Assembly (NCBI GenBank): GCA_023417665.1
Contig: JAEZFA010000159.1
Location: 1-5,918, forward strand
From: Pseudomonadota bacterium
Lineage (GTDB): Bacteria > Pseudomonadota > Alphaproteobacteria > Rhizobiales > Xanthobacteraceae
Length of the DNA: 5,918 nt
Direction of reading: 5' to 3'
Under the pieces are notes generated by a model. It had not been told where the DNA came from. It was given only the letters and a program-made list of their open reading frames with translations, and did no database searches. A program made the translations under genes and the position numbers. Shown here one piece after another: positions 1 to 5,279 of this stretch; positions within the stretch are counted from its first letter, which is position 1, and every line of letters begins with the position of its first letter.

Positions 1-1016
1 GTGGCAAGATAGATCACGGCCTGCGCGATCGCGAGTTCGCCTTCCGGGCTGCCGAGAAAATCGTAGGCGTCCTTCGCGGCATTGGCGATGGCAAGCGCCT
101 GCGGGTCGGCAAGCCCGATGTCCTCGACCGCCATGCGCACGACACGGCGGGCGATGTAAAGCGGGTTCTCCCCGGCATCCTGCATCCGCGCCAGATAATA
201 GAGCGCGGCGTCGGCGTCCGAGCCGCGCACGCTCTTATGCAGCGCTGAAATCAGATTGTAGTGCCCATCCTGCGACTTGTCGTAGATCGGCGCGCGGCGC
301 TGCACGATCTGTTGCAGGCGCTCGGAATTGAACACCTCGCCCTTGCGCGCCGCACGCCAGACTTCCTCCGCAAGCGTGAGCGAAGCCCTTCCATCGCCGT
401 CGGCCATGCGCACGAGCGTGAGCCGCGCTTCCTCGTCGAGCGGCAGCTTCCTGCCCTCCACCTCCTCGGCGCGCGTCAGCAGTTCGCCGATCGCGTCCTC
501 GTCGAGCGACTTGAACACGAGCACCCGGGCACGCGAGAGCAATGCCGCGTTGAGTTCGAAGGACGGGTTTTCGGTGGTCGCGCCGACCAGCGTGATGGTG
601 CCGTCCTCCATCACCGGCAGGAAGGAATCCTGCTGCGCGCGGTTGAAGCGATGGATCTCGTCCACGAACAACAGCGTGCCCTTGCCGGTTTCGCGCCGCA
701 TGCGCGCGGCGTCGAACACTTTTTTCAGGTCGGCAACGCCGGAAAAAATCGCGGACACCTGCTCGAAATGCAGGTCCGTCTCATGCGCGAGCAGCCGCGC
801 GACCGTGGTTTTGCCGGTGCCCGGCGGCCCCCAGAACACGAGCGAGCCGAGCGATTTCGATTCCAGCATGCGCGTGAGCGCGCCATCGGGCCCGATCAGG
901 TTCTTCTGCCCGACCACTTCCGCGAGCGTCCGCGGCCGCAGCTTGTCGGCAAGCGGCCGCGGGGCGTCGTCCGCAAAGCCCGCGGCCTCGAATAGATTTT
1001 TGGAAGCCGGACTCAT
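1..1016 (-). CDS. rarA: Replication-associated recombination protein A (RarA/MgsA AAA+ ATPase), 3' end cut by window edge
   Basis: RarA (MgsA, WRNIP1 family) is a cytosolic AAA+ ATPase, related to clamp-loader subunits and RuvB, that acts at stalled replication forks and gapped DNA. I translated the minus strand by hand: 338 residues are open from the ATG at 1016 to the edge. Visible are an N-terminal PLADKLRPRTLAEVVGQ segment (21-37), Walker A GPPGTGKT (63-70), Walker B LLFVDEIH (115-122), a sensor-1 stretch GATTENPSFELN (145-156), and LLSRARV with the probable arginine finger R162. The family-typical C-terminal part contains HYNLISALHKSVRGSD (252-267) and NPLYIARRVVRMAVEDIG (284-301). The family usually has about 430-450 residues, so about 100 are missing beyond the edge. 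The start lies 11 nt after the degP stop with no good Shine-Dalgarno sequence, which suggests co-transcription and perhaps reinitiation. Identity is near certain from motif order. Confidence 0.94.
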   Translation of the reverse strand, partial: MSPASKNLFEAAGFADDAPRPLADKLRPRTLAEVVGQKNLIGPDGALTRMLESKSLGSLVFWGPPGTGKTTVARLLAHETDLHFEQVSAIFSGVADLKKVFDAARMRRETGKGTLLFVDEIHRFNRAQQDSFLPVMEDGTITLVGATTENPSFELNAALLSRARVLVFKSLDEDAIGELLTRAEEVEGRKLPLDEEARLTLVRMADGDGRASLTLAEEVWRAARKGEVFNSERLQQIVQRRAPIYDKSQDGHYNLISALHKSVRGSDADAALYYLARMQDAGENPLYIARRVVRMAVEDIGLADPQALAIANAAKDAYDFLGSPEGELAIAQAVIYLA

Positions 1017-1027
1017 GGACTTCGTCT

Positions 1028-2443
1028 TTACCCGCGCAGCACGACATTCCGCCGCTGGCCGCCGCGCGAAATCACGAAGCGCCATTCACGCGTCTGCTGC
1101 CGTGCGGCGCGTTCGAGATCGCCGGTGTTTTCGATCCGCGTGCCGTTCACTTCGAGAATGATGTCGCCCGGCCGCAGCCCCACCCGTTGCGCCGTCGAGC
1201 CATCGGCAATGTTGACGATAACGACGCCTTCGGCAGTTGCCGGATCGGTGCGGAGCCGGTTCGCGAGTTCGGCAGTGAAATTCGAAATCCGCGCCCCCGA
1301 GAACGGCGATCGCGCGGAAATCTCGACTTCATCCGCGGCACGCTCGGGTGCTGCCTCAAGCCGGATATTCAGCGCAAGCTGGCGGCCGTTGCGTTCGACC
1401 GTGAGCCGCGCCGTGCTGCCGATGGTCTTCAGCGCATAGCGATAGTTCAACGCAGCCGGATCATCGACGCCGACCCCGTCGACTTCGAGCACCACGTCGC
1501 CTGCCCGCAAGCCGGCCTTCGCCGCCGGACTGTCCGGAACGATGCTCGCGACCAGCGCACCGGCCGGGCGCTTGAGGTTGAGGCTCTCGGCAATTTCCGC
1601 GGTGACCGGCTGCACCCGCGCGCCGAAGTAAGGCCGCTGCACGAGCTTGTTGCCGGCAAGCGCGGAGGCGATCACGACCTTCACCATGTTGGTCGGGATC
1701 GCAAAGCCGATACCGTGCGAGCCGCCGGAGCGCGAAAAGATCGCGGTATTGATGCCGACCAGCCGGCCGTTGACGTCGACCAGCGCGCCGCCGGAATTGC
1801 CCGGATTGATCGCGGCATCGGTCTGGATGAAGAACTGAAAGTCGGTGATGCCGACGCGCGTGCGGGATGTCGCCGAAACGATGCCCTGCGTCACGGTCTG
1901 GCCCACGCCGAACGGATCGCCGATCGCAAGCACCAGGTCACCGACTTCGACCTCGTCGGAGTCCGCAATCTCGATCGGGGCAAAGCGCTCTTTCGTGCCC
2001 TGAATCCGCAATACCGCAAGGTCCGAACGCGGATCGCGCAACACGACTTCCGCCTCGAACTCGCGCCGGTCGCCGAGCGCAATGCGGATCTCGTTCGCGC
2101 CTTCGATGACGTGATGATTCGTGATGACAAGCCCGGTGTCGTGCACGATCACGCCGGAGCCGAGCGAGCGCTGCACGCGCTCCATCGGCATGGTGCCCTG
2201 CGGCCCGCTGCCGAAAAAGCGGCGAAAGAACTCGTCGTCCATGAAGGGATTGTTCGGCCGCTGCGCCGCGCGCTTCAGCGCATAGACGTTGACGACCGCG
2301 GGCGCCGCCTTCTTCACGGTCGGCGCGAAGCTGAGCGCCATCTCCGCGCGGCTGACCGGCACCTGCTTCTGTGCATATGCGCCTGGGGCGAGCAGCATCG
2401 ACGCGGAAACCAGCGCAAGCGAAAGCGGGCGGATCATCTTCAT
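1028..2443 (-). CDS. degP: Periplasmic Do-family serine endopeptidase (DegP/DegQ/HtrA)
   Basis: This is a periplasmic HtrA-family protease/chaperone that degrades or holds misfolded envelope proteins. Numbered from the ATG at 2443 (471 residues), an N-terminal signal peptide (MKMIRPLSLALVSASMLLA, then cleavage near AYA-QKQ) precedes a trypsin-like domain. Its catalytic triad is His111 (TNHHVIEG), Asp141 (DPRSDLAVL) and Ser217 (NPGNSGGAL). PDZ1 spans about 271-364 (PYFGARVQPV...SPAAKAGLRAGDVVLEVDG) and PDZ2 about 380-471, ending NVVLRG. The LA loop between signal peptide and first strand is short, so DegQ is as good a name as DegP. The frame stays open to a TTG at 2476, but GAAGG at 2451-2455 sits 7 nt before the ATG at 2443 and 4 nt before one at 2446, so one of these is the real start. 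The gene leads a unit with rarA and is divergent from the porin gene. All active-site residues are intact. Confidence 0.96.
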   Translation of the reverse strand: MKMIRPLSLALVSASMLLAPGAYAQKQVPVSRAEMALSFAPTVKKAAPAVVNVYALKRAAQRPNNPFMDDEFFRRFFGSGPQGTMPMERVQRSLGSGVIVHDTGLVITNHHVIEGANEIRIALGDRREFEAEVVLRDPRSDLAVLRIQGTKERFAPIEIADSDEVEVGDLVLAIGDPFGVGQTVTQGIVSATSRTRVGITDFQFFIQTDAAINPGNSGGALVDVNGRLVGINTAIFSRSGGSHGIGFAIPTNMVKVVIASALAGNKLVQRPYFGARVQPVTAEIAESLNLKRPAGALVASIVPDSPAAKAGLRAGDVVLEVDGVGVDDPAALNYRYALKTIGSTARLTVERNGRQLALNIRLEAAPERAADEVEISARSPFSGARISNFTAELANRLRTDPATAEGVVIVNIADGSTAQRVGLRPGDIILEVNGTRIENTGDLERAARQQTREWRFVISRGGQRRNVVLRG

Positions 2444-2450
2444 CATCTTA

Positions 2451-2455
2451 CCTTC
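2451..2455 (-). promoter_or_regulatory. Ribosome binding site deciding the degP start
   Basis: GAAGG on the minus strand lies 7 nt before the ATG at 2443 and 4 nt before the ATG at 2446. The upstream TTG at 2476 has no comparable site, and using it would add ten charged residues ahead of the signal peptide. The site therefore supports a start at 2443 or 2446. Confidence 0.6.
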
Positions 2456-2508
2456 GACTGCGGCATCCGCGCGCAAGCCGCGCGGAAACGCCGAAACATA
2501 CGTTGCCT

Positions 2509-2514
2509 ATATAG
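2509..2514 (-). promoter_or_regulatory. Candidate -10 element of the degP promoter
   Basis: The minus strand reads CTATAT, a perfect match to the -10 consensus often given for rhizobial housekeeping promoters (CTTGAC-N17-CTATAT). It would give a leader of about 55-60 nt before the ATG at 2443. The hexamer 17 nt upstream, GCCAGT at 2532-2537, is a poor -35, so use of the site may need an activator or another sigma factor. Because CTATATAG (2507-2514) is self-complementary, it could also serve the plus strand. Confidence 0.35.
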
Positions 2515-2537
2515 CACACCGCCCGGCGGAGACTGGC

Positions 2538-2566
2538 TTGTCATAAAACCGGGGTCAAACTGTTAC
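2538..2566 (+). promoter_or_regulatory. Weak Pho-box-like pair of half-sites
   Basis: TTGTCAT (2538-2544) and CTGTTAC (2560-2566) each match a PhoB half-site (CTGTCAT/CTGTCAC) at 6 of 7 positions, and their starts are 22 bp apart. PhoB half-sites repeat every 11 bp. The unit expected in the middle (2549-2555, CCGGGGT) is degenerate. The adjacent porin belongs to the phosphate/polyphosphate-selective OprO/P family, which makes PhoB control plausible. The site is about 210 nt from the porin ATG and directly upstream of the candidate degP promoter, so it could act on either gene or be chance. Confidence 0.2.
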
Positions 2567-2632
2567 ATCCGGTTCCTAGCGTCCCCCGCGTGAGGCAGGA
2601 AACCGGCCGCCTCGCACGTTCGGTGGGGCATC

Positions 2633-2663
2633 GGGAGACGTCGGGGACATCCGTCCCTCTCCC
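2633..2663 (+). promoter_or_regulatory. Bulged stem-loop in the presumed porin leader
   Basis: GGGAGA (2633-2638) pairs perfectly with TCTCCC (2658-2663). Stacked directly on it, GGGAC (2644-2648) pairs with GTCCC (2653-2657) around an ATCC loop. The result is 11 base pairs with a single one-sided bulge of CGTCG (2639-2643). No T-tract follows, so it is not an intrinsic terminator. It may be a leader-RNA structure, or a protein-binding dyad if it acts as DNA. CCCTC in its 3' arm (2655-2659) is complementary to GAGGG of the porin ribosome binding site, which may be coincidence. Confidence 0.45.
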
Positions 2664-2703
2664 AGGGGGTCAAGTCGGGCGTCTGAAAAATTGAAAGAGA
2701 CAA

Positions 2704-2727
2704 CGTTGCGAAGATGCCTTCGCAGCG
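2704..2727 (+). promoter_or_regulatory. 10-bp stem-loop just upstream of the porin gene
   Basis: CGTTGCGAAG (2704-2713) and CTTCGCAGCG (2718-2727) pair along their full length, with one G-U wobble, around an ATGC loop. The stem ends 50 nt before the porin ATG. No T-run follows, so it is not a terminator. It could be an operator dyad or a structured or stabilising element in the 5' untranslated region. Confidence 0.45.
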
Positions 2728-2764
2728 GATGAGCGGACTTGTGCCGGTTCTGGCCCGACTCAAC

Positions 2765-2770
2765 GAGGGG
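2765..2770 (+). promoter_or_regulatory. Ribosome binding site deciding the porin start
   Basis: GAGGGG lies 7 nt before the ATG at 2778. The frame is open back to a TTG at 2739, but that start has no Shine-Dalgarno sequence and would place thirteen polar and charged residues before the signal peptide. The ATG is therefore preferred. Confidence 0.85.
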
Positions 2771-2777
2771 TAAGAAC

Positions 2778-4202
2778 ATGTTACGGACGACTTTCAGCCT
2801 TCCTGCGGCGGGCTTCGCGGCCATGCTGCTCGCGGGCACCGCTGTGGCGCAGGAAGCGCCGCCGTCGAAGGAACAACTCGAGCAGATGCGCGCGCAGCTG
2901 ATCCAGCTTCAGCGCCAGGTAGATGCCCTGAAAGGGCGCGTCACCCATCAGGAAAAGCGTGCCGCCGATGTCGCGGCGATCCACGTCAACAAAGCCAAGC
3001 CCCCCGCGGGTCCGCTCGTGATCATGGGCTCGAACAACCGGCCCGGCATCTGCACGCATGACAAGTTCAATTGCGTCTACCTCACCGGCCGCTTCCATCT
3101 CGATGCCGCCGCTTACAACTACGACCCGGCTTCGGCGCTGACCGCGCCGCAGAACCCGCATAACAACTTCAATGCCCGTCGCGCCCGCATCGGCCTGACC
3201 GGCAACTTCATGCGCGACTGGTACTGGACGCTGGTCGGCGATTTCGGCGCCACGCAGGATGGCGGCGCGCAGCTCAACAACGCCTTCTTCCAGTACCGCG
3301 GCTTCGGCAAGACCTGGATCGAAGCCGGCTACATGTATGTCCCCTACACCAACGAGGGACAGGTCGGCTCGAACAGCAGCGTGTTCATGGAGGCCGCAAC
3401 ACCGCAGGTGCTCGCGATCGACCTCGCCGCCGGCGATGCCCGCTCGGCAATCGGCTTCCGTACCTTCGGCAAGAACCACTGGTTCGGCAGCTACCTCACC
3501 GGCCCCGTGGTCGGCGCGGATCACACCACCCGCGGCAATGTCGGCATGACCGCCCGCGCGGTATTCCTGCCGGTTCGTAGCGAAAACTTCACCTGGCTCG
3601 TTGAAGGCGACTATCTGCGGCTGATCACCGTGCAGAGCAACGATACGCTTCGCCTGCGCGATCGCATCGAAGTGCGCGTCGATCCGGGCGTCCGTCTGCT
3701 CGACACCGGCACGCTCAACAACGTGACCGGAGCGGACGTCCTCAGCGCCGGCACTGCCTTTGCGTTCCACAACTTCTACTTCCAGGGCGAATACTTCCGC
3801 TATCGCATCTCGCGCGATGTCGGCGGCGACGTGCAGTTCGACGGCGGCTATCTGCAGGCCGCCTACACCCTCACCGGCGAAGCCCGCAGCTACTCCGAGA
3901 GCAACGGCGCCTTCGGCGGCATCAACCCGAAGAAGCCCTTCCTGCTCGGCAGCGGCGGCTGGGGTGCATGGGAAGTCGCACTGCGCTACAGCCACGCCGA
4001 TCTCAACGACATGGATGCGGCGGCGGTCGTCCGCGGCGGCGTCCAGCGCAACATCACGGCGGGCGTGAACTGGTATCCGACCCGGAACATCCGCTTCATG
4101 TTCAACTGGATCCACGGCGAGGTCGAACGCTTCAACGCGGCGAACGTCAATCTCGGCGCCGAGTACGACGTGTTCGCGACCCGCATGCAGCTTGCATTCT
4201 GA
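2778..4202 (+). CDS. OprO/OprP-family (phosphate-selective type) outer-membrane porin
   Basis: The 474-residue precursor has a signal peptide (MLRTTFSLPAAGFAAMLLAG..AVAQ, cleavage near residue 25). A heptad-rich coiled coil follows at about 31-65 (EQLEQMRAQLIQLQRQVDAL), as expected for trimer contacts in this family. The rest is alternating aromatic/polar beta-strand sequence such as GRFHLDAAAYNYD, ARRARIGLTGNF and YFQGEYFRYR. INPKKPF (382-388) is typical of the family, and the chain ends in phenylalanine, the usual outer-membrane assembly signal. The barrel presumably carries small anions across the outer membrane. Phosphate selectivity is known for the Pseudomonas members but cannot be read from this sequence. 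The only two cysteines, Cys92 and Cys99, fall just before the first predicted strand and could form a disulfide. The gene stands alone, with its own terminator and a long structured leader. Confidence 0.9.
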   Translation: MLRTTFSLPAAGFAAMLLAGTAVAQEAPPSKEQLEQMRAQLIQLQRQVDALKGRVTHQEKRAADVAAIHVNKAKPPAGPLVIMGSNNRPGICTHDKFNCVYLTGRFHLDAAAYNYDPASALTAPQNPHNNFNARRARIGLTGNFMRDWYWTLVGDFGATQDGGAQLNNAFFQYRGFGKTWIEAGYMYVPYTNEGQVGSNSSVFMEAATPQVLAIDLAAGDARSAIGFRTFGKNHWFGSYLTGPVVGADHTTRGNVGMTARAVFLPVRSENFTWLVEGDYLRLITVQSNDTLRLRDRIEVRVDPGVRLLDTGTLNNVTGADVLSAGTAFAFHNFYFQGEYFRYRISRDVGGDVQFDGGYLQAAYTLTGEARSYSESNGAFGGINPKKPFLLGSGGWGAWEVALRYSHADLNDMDAAAVVRGGVQRNITAGVNWYPTRNIRFMFNWIHGEVERFNAANVNLGAEYDVFATRMQLAF

Positions 4203-4228
4203 CCCGGCATCTCTCTCAACCCGAACGG

Positions 4229-4257
4229 CCCCGGAGCGTACGCGCTTCGGGGTTTTT
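4229..4257 (+). terminator. Intrinsic terminator of the porin gene
   Basis: CCCCGGAGCG (4229-4238) pairs with CGCTTCGGGG (4243-4252), 10 bp with one G-U wobble, around a TACG loop. TTTTT and then CTTT follow. It begins 26 nt after the porin stop codon. On the minus strand the same dyad has no T-tract, so it mainly ends plus-strand transcripts and insulates the convergent lipoprotein gene. Confidence 0.92.
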
Positions 4258-4262
4258 CTTTG

Positions 4263-4745
4263 CTACATCCGCGACTGCCAGCCGCTCGGAACGATCACGG
4301 AGCGCTGTGCGATGTCGACGGTGATCCGCGGCGGGTAGCCCGACTTTTCAGTGGAAAGCGGATTGCGAATGGGGCTTGGACCAGTCACCCGCTCGATCGG
4401 TTCGGCGACCCGCGCACCGAGCGCCTGGGGCGTGGGCACGCCCACGCCAAGAACATCGAGCTTCTGATCGCGCGTGCGCGTGATCGAGACTTCAGCGGAA
4501 ATCGGCGCATAGGCCGTCGCAATACAGGAAAGACGCAATGGATCGTTGCCGCGGGGGATTCCGATTGCGGATCTTGAGATCGAGACGTGGCCATAGGCGG
4601 TGTTGCCGACGAAGACTTCGCATTCCGTCGTCGGCTGCGTGAACACGAAGGTCACGACATCGTCCGTGGCTGTATCGAAGGTGGTGCAACCGGCGCTCAG
4701 AAGCACCAGCGCCGCAACAGGCGGCGTGAACCAACGCACCGGCAC
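4263..4745 (-). CDS. Small lipoprotein of unknown function, PEGA-like core
   Basis: A 160-residue protein starts at a GTG (4745) preceded by GAGGGA with a 6-nt spacer. A GTG at 4781 would add twelve residues and has a poorer site. The N-terminus is a lipoprotein signal, MPVRWFTPPVAALVLLSAGC, with lipidation predicted at Cys20. Position -3 of the lipobox is Ser, a slightly off-consensus variant. Aspartate is not at +2, so outer-membrane sorting is plausible. The core at about 40-88 (CEVFVGNTAYGHVSI...LRLSCIATAY) has two further cysteines, Cys42 and Cys74, in a pattern resembling PEGA-type beta domains of alphaproteobacterial lipoproteins. The segment at about 98-145 is rich in Gly and Pro and ends YPPRITVDI. 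I do not recognise a specific function. It is convergent with the porin gene and follows the zinc-finger gene after 164 nt. Confidence 0.75.
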   Translation of the reverse strand: MPVRWFTPPVAALVLLSAGCTTFDTATDDVVTFVFTQPTTECEVFVGNTAYGHVSISRSAIGIPRGNDPLRLSCIATAYAPISAEVSITRTRDQKLDVLGVGVPTPQALGARVAEPIERVTGPSPIRNPLSTEKSGYPPRITVDIAQRSVIVPSGWQSRM

Positions 4746-4751
4746 AGAATT

Positions 4752-4757
4752 TCCCTC
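4752..4757 (-). promoter_or_regulatory. Ribosome binding site deciding the lipoprotein GTG start
   Basis: GAGGGA on the minus strand sits 6 nt before the GTG at 4745. It gives an N-terminus of normal lipoprotein-signal length (Cys at residue 20), against Cys at 32 from the GTG at 4781. Confidence 0.7.
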
Positions 4758-4817
4758 AACCGCTTCAACCCCGCCGAGCACCTTACGGCGAAACGAGGCA
4801 AAAATCCGGATTCCACG

Positions 4818-4861
4818 GGTGAAATGGACGCATCCGGGTTGCCGCTACGGAAACTTTCACC
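4818..4861. repeat. Spaced 7-bp inverted repeat in the gap between lipoprotein and zinc-finger genes
   Basis: GGTGAAA (4818-4824) and TTTCACC (4855-4861) are exact reverse complements separated by 30 nt, in a 164-nt gap with no gene. The spacer is wide for a hairpin and no T-tract follows on either strand, so this is not a terminator. It could be a looped operator pair or chance. I see no clear terminator between the two genes here. Confidence 0.25.
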
Positions 4862-4909
4862 GCTTCGGCCTCAAAACCGGCGCTAAAGACAGGCGAGCAC
4901 CCGACACAG

Positions 4910-5134
4910 TCAGTTTTCGTTCTCGGGCTGCGACGCGAGCGCCTCGCTGATTCCGATCCACTCCTTCGCCGGAATGATGGGGACACGCGCCTTGAACGAA
5001 TCGCGGCAGGCCGGATTGGTGCATTCGTAGAAGCGGGTTTCGGTTTGCGCTTCCGGGTTTTCGCAGGCTGCCACCATGCGGACCAGTTCTCCGCATTCGG
5101 TGCAGTGAAGCGTCGGATAGATCCGGGAACCCAT
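4910..5134 (-). CDS. Small zinc-finger protein with Ogr/Delta-like cysteine spacing
   Basis: The ATG at 5134 is fixed by AAGGAG 6 nt upstream and gives 74 residues. A longer frame from 5191 lacks such a site. The first 48 residues carry Cys11-x2-Cys14-x23-Cys38-x4-Cys43 (HCTECGELVR...FYECTNPACRDSFKAR). As I recall it, this is close to the C-x2-C-x22-C-x4-C pattern of phage P2 Ogr and satellite P4 Delta, zinc-binding activators of phage late promoters. Aromatic Tyr/Phe residues before Cys38 and the SF after Cys43 also fit. The tail (PIIPAKEWIGISEALASQPENEN) is acidic at the end. No phage gene lies nearby, so it may be a domesticated or convergently similar zinc ribbon that binds DNA or RNA polymerase. 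The function is inferred from the fold pattern alone. It has its own presumed promoter region, after a terminator upstream. Confidence 0.75.
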   Translation of the reverse strand: MGSRIYPTLHCTECGELVRMVAACENPEAQTETRFYECTNPACRDSFKARVPIIPAKEWIGISEALASQPENEN

Positions 5135-5140
5135 GCGTTT

Positions 5141-5146
5141 CTCCTT
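5141..5146 (-). promoter_or_regulatory. Ribosome binding site of the zinc-finger gene
   Basis: AAGGAG on the minus strand lies 6 nt before the ATG at 5134. It rules in the 74-residue product over the 93-residue frame that opens at 5191. Confidence 0.85.
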
Positions 5147-5207
5147 GGCCAAGGGAAAATCGCGGCAGCGCCAAAACCGTTCCGCGGGCAAAAGAACGCC
5201 GGCGGTT

Positions 5208-5215
5208 ATGGTTAA
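5208..5215 (-). promoter_or_regulatory. CtrA half-site-like TTAACCAT upstream of the zinc-finger gene
   Basis: The minus strand reads GTTAACCATAACC (5216 to 5204), which contains TTAACCAT. This is a described half-site-type motif of CtrA, the alphaproteobacterial cell-cycle regulator; the full motif is TTAA-N7-TTAA. It sits about 75-80 nt before the zinc-finger ATG and just beyond the terminator of the upstream operon, where a promoter is expected. Only the half-site is present, so the evidence is modest. Confidence 0.3.
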
Positions 5216-5223
5216 CGGCCGAT

Positions 5224-5250
5224 AAAAAACCCCGGCTTGCGGCCGGGGCT
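5224..5250 (-). terminator. Intrinsic terminator of the yidB-glsB operon
   Basis: On the minus strand CCCCGGC pairs with GCCGGGG (5242-5248 with 5230-5236) around a 5-nt loop, followed by six T residues (5229 to 5224). It lies about 30 nt after the GlsB-like stop codon. On the plus strand the flank is only loosely T-rich, so the minus direction is the functional one. Confidence 0.92.
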
Positions 5251-5279
5251 TTGTCTTTCCTGTTTCCCGTGTCGCGCGG

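Larger units (their letters stand above)
2444..2777. other. Divergent intergenic regulatory region between degP and the porin gene
   Basis: These 334 nt separate two divergently transcribed genes and show no convincing coding frame. The short frames crossing it lack a Shine-Dalgarno sequence and recognisable protein features. The degP side holds a palindromic CTATATAG. The middle holds two CTGTCAT-like half-sites two helical turns apart. The porin side holds two inverted repeats and a strong ribosome binding site. I saw no convincing sigma-70 or EcfG-type (GGAAC-N16/17-CGTT) promoter on the plus strand, so the porin transcription start is unresolved. Confidence 0.7.

Noticed and set aside
261..1161. 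Two overlapping plus-strand open frames of 244 and 277 codons
   Set aside because: They lie opposite rarA and the end of degP. The minus strand reads continuous RarA motifs (Walker A and B, arginine finger, C-terminal signature), so these are shadows.
2444..2476. Extended TTG start for degP
   Set aside because: The charged leader residues would spoil the signal peptide, and the GAAGG site points to the ATG at 2443 or 2446.
2571..2577. GGAAC on the minus strand as an EcfG (general stress) -35 element
   Set aside because: No CGTT or similar -10 occurs 16-17 nt downstream; the sequence there is ACCC.
1187..2593. 468-codon plus-strand open frame opposite degP
   Set aside because: It is antisense to a complete DegP with intact triad and PDZ domains. 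Its product is rich in Arg, Ala and His without domains, as expected from GC-rich third positions leaving the opposite strand open.
2739..2777. Extended TTG start for the porin
   Set aside because: It has no Shine-Dalgarno sequence and puts polar residues before the signal peptide. The ATG at 2778 has GAGGGG at ideal spacing.
2781..4115. 444-codon minus-strand open frame opposite the porin
   Set aside because: The plus-strand porin has a signal peptide, coiled coil, terminal Phe, ribosome binding site and terminator. The opposite frame is low-complexity Ala/Val/Glu sequence with no recognisable features.
4783..5174. Minus-strand frames overlapping the zinc-finger gene (105 and 67 codons)
   Set aside because: They lack ribosome binding sites and motifs. 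The zinc-finger frame has a strong AAGGAG and ordered cysteines.
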